Translations under genes and position numbers: made by a program
Notes under the pieces: generated by a model
Database searches by the model: none
The model's input: only the letters and a program-made list of their open reading frames with translations
What the model was told of the DNA's origin: nothing
Shown here: one piece after another, positions 23,011 through 24,461 of the stretch
How the letters are laid out: the number at the start of each line of letters is the position of its first letter
Position numbering within the stretch: the first letter of the stretch is position 1
NCBI GenBank assembly: GCA_045538175.1
Contig: JAZSQZ010000056.1
Span: 1-24,461, forward strand
DNA length: 24,461 nt
Direction: 5' to 3'
Source of the DNA: JAZSQZ01 sp045538175
GTDB taxonomy: Bacteria > Bacillota > Clostridia > Christensenellales > UBA1242

Positions 23011-24461
23011 ATGAAATTATCAAAACTACTAGGAGAAAGAGTTAAGCAAAATGCTAGTGGTGCAACAGTTAAAAGCCATAACTATATGTTAAGGGCTGGT
23101 TATATGAAGCAAATTTCCACTGGTATTTATACATTGCTTACCCCAGCTAAGAAAAGCGTTTTAAAAATCGAAAATATTATTAGAGAAGAAATGAATGCTG
23201 TTGATGGCCAAGAAGTCTTGTTTCCTGTTGTTATGCCAAGGGAAATGTGGGACGAAAGTGGTAGATACGAAAGCATCGGCTCAGAAATGGTAAGATTTAA
23301 AGACCGTTTTAATCACGATATGTTGCTTGGTATGACTCACGAAGAAGCAGCAGTATTTACAAGTAAAAATATTATTAAGAGTTATGAACAACTCCCATAT
23401 ATGATCTATCAAATCCAAACAAAATTTAGAGATGAACCAAGAAGCAGAGCAGGCTTAATCAGAGTTAGAGAGTTCACAATGAAAGATGCTTATTCTTTCC
23501 ACGAATCTCAAGAAGACCTTGAAAAATATTATTACAGAGTCCACGATGCTTATACCAGAATCTTTAAGAGAATCGGTATGGATAAGTTTATTTCTGTTTG
23601 TGGTGATGGTGGTATGATGGGTGGTAACATCGCACACGAATTTATGTTATTAACACCATCAGGCGAAGATTCTCTTGTGTTATGTGATAAATGTGACTAC
23701 AAAGCAAATATGGAAGTCGCAAAAGGTATAATCACAAAATCAAATAGAGAGCAAAAAGAATTAAAAGAAGTTTTTACAGGGGAAGCCAAAACTATTGAGC
23801 AAGTTTGTAAATTCTTAAATATAAAAGAAGATCAAACTTGTAAGGCTGTAAGTTATGCAATTAAAGGCGAGAGCGAAAAGAGTTTGCTTGTGTTTATCAG
23901 GGGCGACCTTGAAGTAAATGAAATTAAGGTTAAGGCAATTTTAGGTGCAGATATTGTTGCAAACGATTTATCTGACCAAGACGCTTTAGTTGCTGGCAAC
24001 ATAGGTCCAATAGGTCTTAATGATAAAAACATTATAATGATGTTTGATGAGTCCCTAAAAGGCGAAAATGACCTTGTATGTGGTGCAAACAAGAAAGATT
24101 ATCATATCACAGGTTTAACTATTGAAAGAGATATTAAAGATGTAAAATTTGTAGACATTTCAAAAGTTAAGGACGGAGATATTTGCCCAAGATGTGGAGG
24201 TAAATTTTACATTAGTCGTGGTATTGAAATTGGAAACATTTTCCAACTTGGAACAAAATATACTCAAAGCATGAAAATGAATGTTCACGATAAGAATGGT
24301 GAAGATTTTAATCCAATTGAAACTTATGATGATAGAGAACTTGGGGAGATAGCAGAGACTGTTAAAATAAAAGTAGAAATAACAGCTAACAGTTACACTT
24401 CTCCAGCTATTGCGTTGGACGGATTAATGTTATGTGGTTTCTCTAACATGAGAGAGGGCAC
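23011..24461 (+). CDS. proS: prolyl-tRNA synthetase, N-terminal part with a divergent end (right edge cuts the gene)
   Basis: ProRS charges tRNA-Pro. The frame is open from ATG 23011 (GGAG before it) to the end of the window, 483 codons. Class II motif 2 is clear in FRDEPRSRAGLIRVREF at residues 139-155, and the upstream MLRAGYMKQISTGIYTLLT and GMTHEE segments are typical. The editing (INS) domain is present: Lys278 is placed like E. coli Lys279, and FIRGDLEVNEIKVKAIL, CGANKKDYH and ICPRCGGKF follow. After GIEIGNIFQLGTKYTQSM the usual MGCYGIG block with motif 3 should follow soon, but from about codon 437 (24319) the frame reads ETYDDRELGEIAETVK and on, unlike ProRS. The last roughly 47 codons are therefore not assigned. 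The anticodon-binding domain is not in the window. Confidence 0.9.
   Translation, partial: MKLSKLLGERVKQNASGATVKSHNYMLRAGYMKQISTGIYTLLTPAKKSVLKIENIIREEMNAVDGQEVLFPVVMPREMWDESGRYESIGSEMVRFKDRFNHDMLLGMTHEEAAVFTSKNIIKSYEQLPYMIYQIQTKFRDEPRSRAGLIRVREFTMKDAYSFHESQEDLEKYYYRVHDAYTRIFKRIGMDKFISVCGDGGMMGGNIAHEFMLLTPSGEDSLVLCDKCDYKANMEVAKGIITKSNREQKELKEVFTGEAKTIEQVCKFLNIKEDQTCKAVSYAIKGESEKSLLVFIRGDLEVNEIKVKAILGADIVANDLSDQDALVAGNIGPIGLNDKNIIMMFDESLKGENDLVCGANKKDYHITGLTIERDIKDVKFVDISKVKDGDICPRCGGKFYISRGIEIGNIFQLGTKYTQSMKMNVHDKNGEDFNPIETYDDRELGEIAETVKIKVEITANSYTSPAIALDGLMLCGFSNMREG

Noticed and set aside
1..24461. Reassignment of a stop codon in this organism, suggested by the TAA in nusA
   Set aside because: TAA, TAG and TGA all end other genes at the expected family lengths, and no other gene in the window has an internal stop.

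Overview
The window is one collinear block of bacterial housekeeping and sporulation genes from an AT-rich, endospore-forming member of the Bacillota, most likely an uncultured member of the class Clostridia. The reasons are gene order of the Bacillus/Clostridium type (rpsB-tsf, frr-uppS-cdsA-rseP, a PolC-type protein, rimP-nusA-rnpM-infB-rbfA, efp-spoIIIA, asp23-nusB-xseA-xseB), a complete spoIIIAA-AH operon, good Shine-Dalgarno sites, frequent TTG and GTG starts, and TAA, TAG and TGA all used as ordinary stops. Species cannot be read from the sequence. All genes lie on the + strand except one 51-residue ORF. Both ends cut through genes (rpsB at the left, proS at the right), so this may be a whole metagenomic contig.

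Region 1 (1-2227): the end of rpsB, then tsf and a strong terminator, then ruvX and a DUF1292 (YrzB-like) gene. A hairpin terminator is shared with a convergent 51-residue membrane-anchored ORF on the minus strand. Region 2 (2168-7272): a clear promoter opens frr-uppS; a second, extended -10 promoter precedes cdsA; then rseP and a protein with only the N-terminal, OB and DEDDh exonuclease parts of PolC. pyrH and dxr, often found in this string, are absent here.

Region 3 (7269-15169): a promoter overlapping the stop of the PolC-like gene leads through a strong leader hairpin into rimP-nusA-rnpM-infB-rbfA-nrnA-truB and an endonuclease IV-family gene. nusA carries an in-frame TAA inside its S1 domain while the rest of the gene stays intact in the same frame. 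ylxQ is absent and the N-terminus of IF2 is Asn/Gln/Tyr-rich. Region 4 (15163-20644): efp with its own promoter and terminator, then spoIIIAA to spoIIIAH, which encode the mother-cell side of the channel between mother cell and forespore.

Region 5 (20646-24461): a promoter, an Asp23/Gls24-family gene, a terminator-like hairpin, nusB, xseA, xseB and the start of proS. The last roughly 47 codons of proS remain open but no longer look like prolyl-tRNA synthetase.

The genes serve translation and transcription (rpsB, tsf, frr, rimP, nusA, rnpM, infB, rbfA, truB, efp, nusB, proS), envelope lipids and membrane proteolysis (uppS, cdsA, rseP), nucleic-acid processing and repair (ruvX, PolC-like exonuclease, nrnA, nfo-like, xseAB) and sporulation (spoIIIA). 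No tRNA, rRNA, insertion sequence, CRISPR array or phage gene was recognised. The points that most deserve a second look are the interrupted nusA, the polymerase-less PolC-like protein, the abrupt change at the end of proS, the rimP leader and the small minus-strand ORF.
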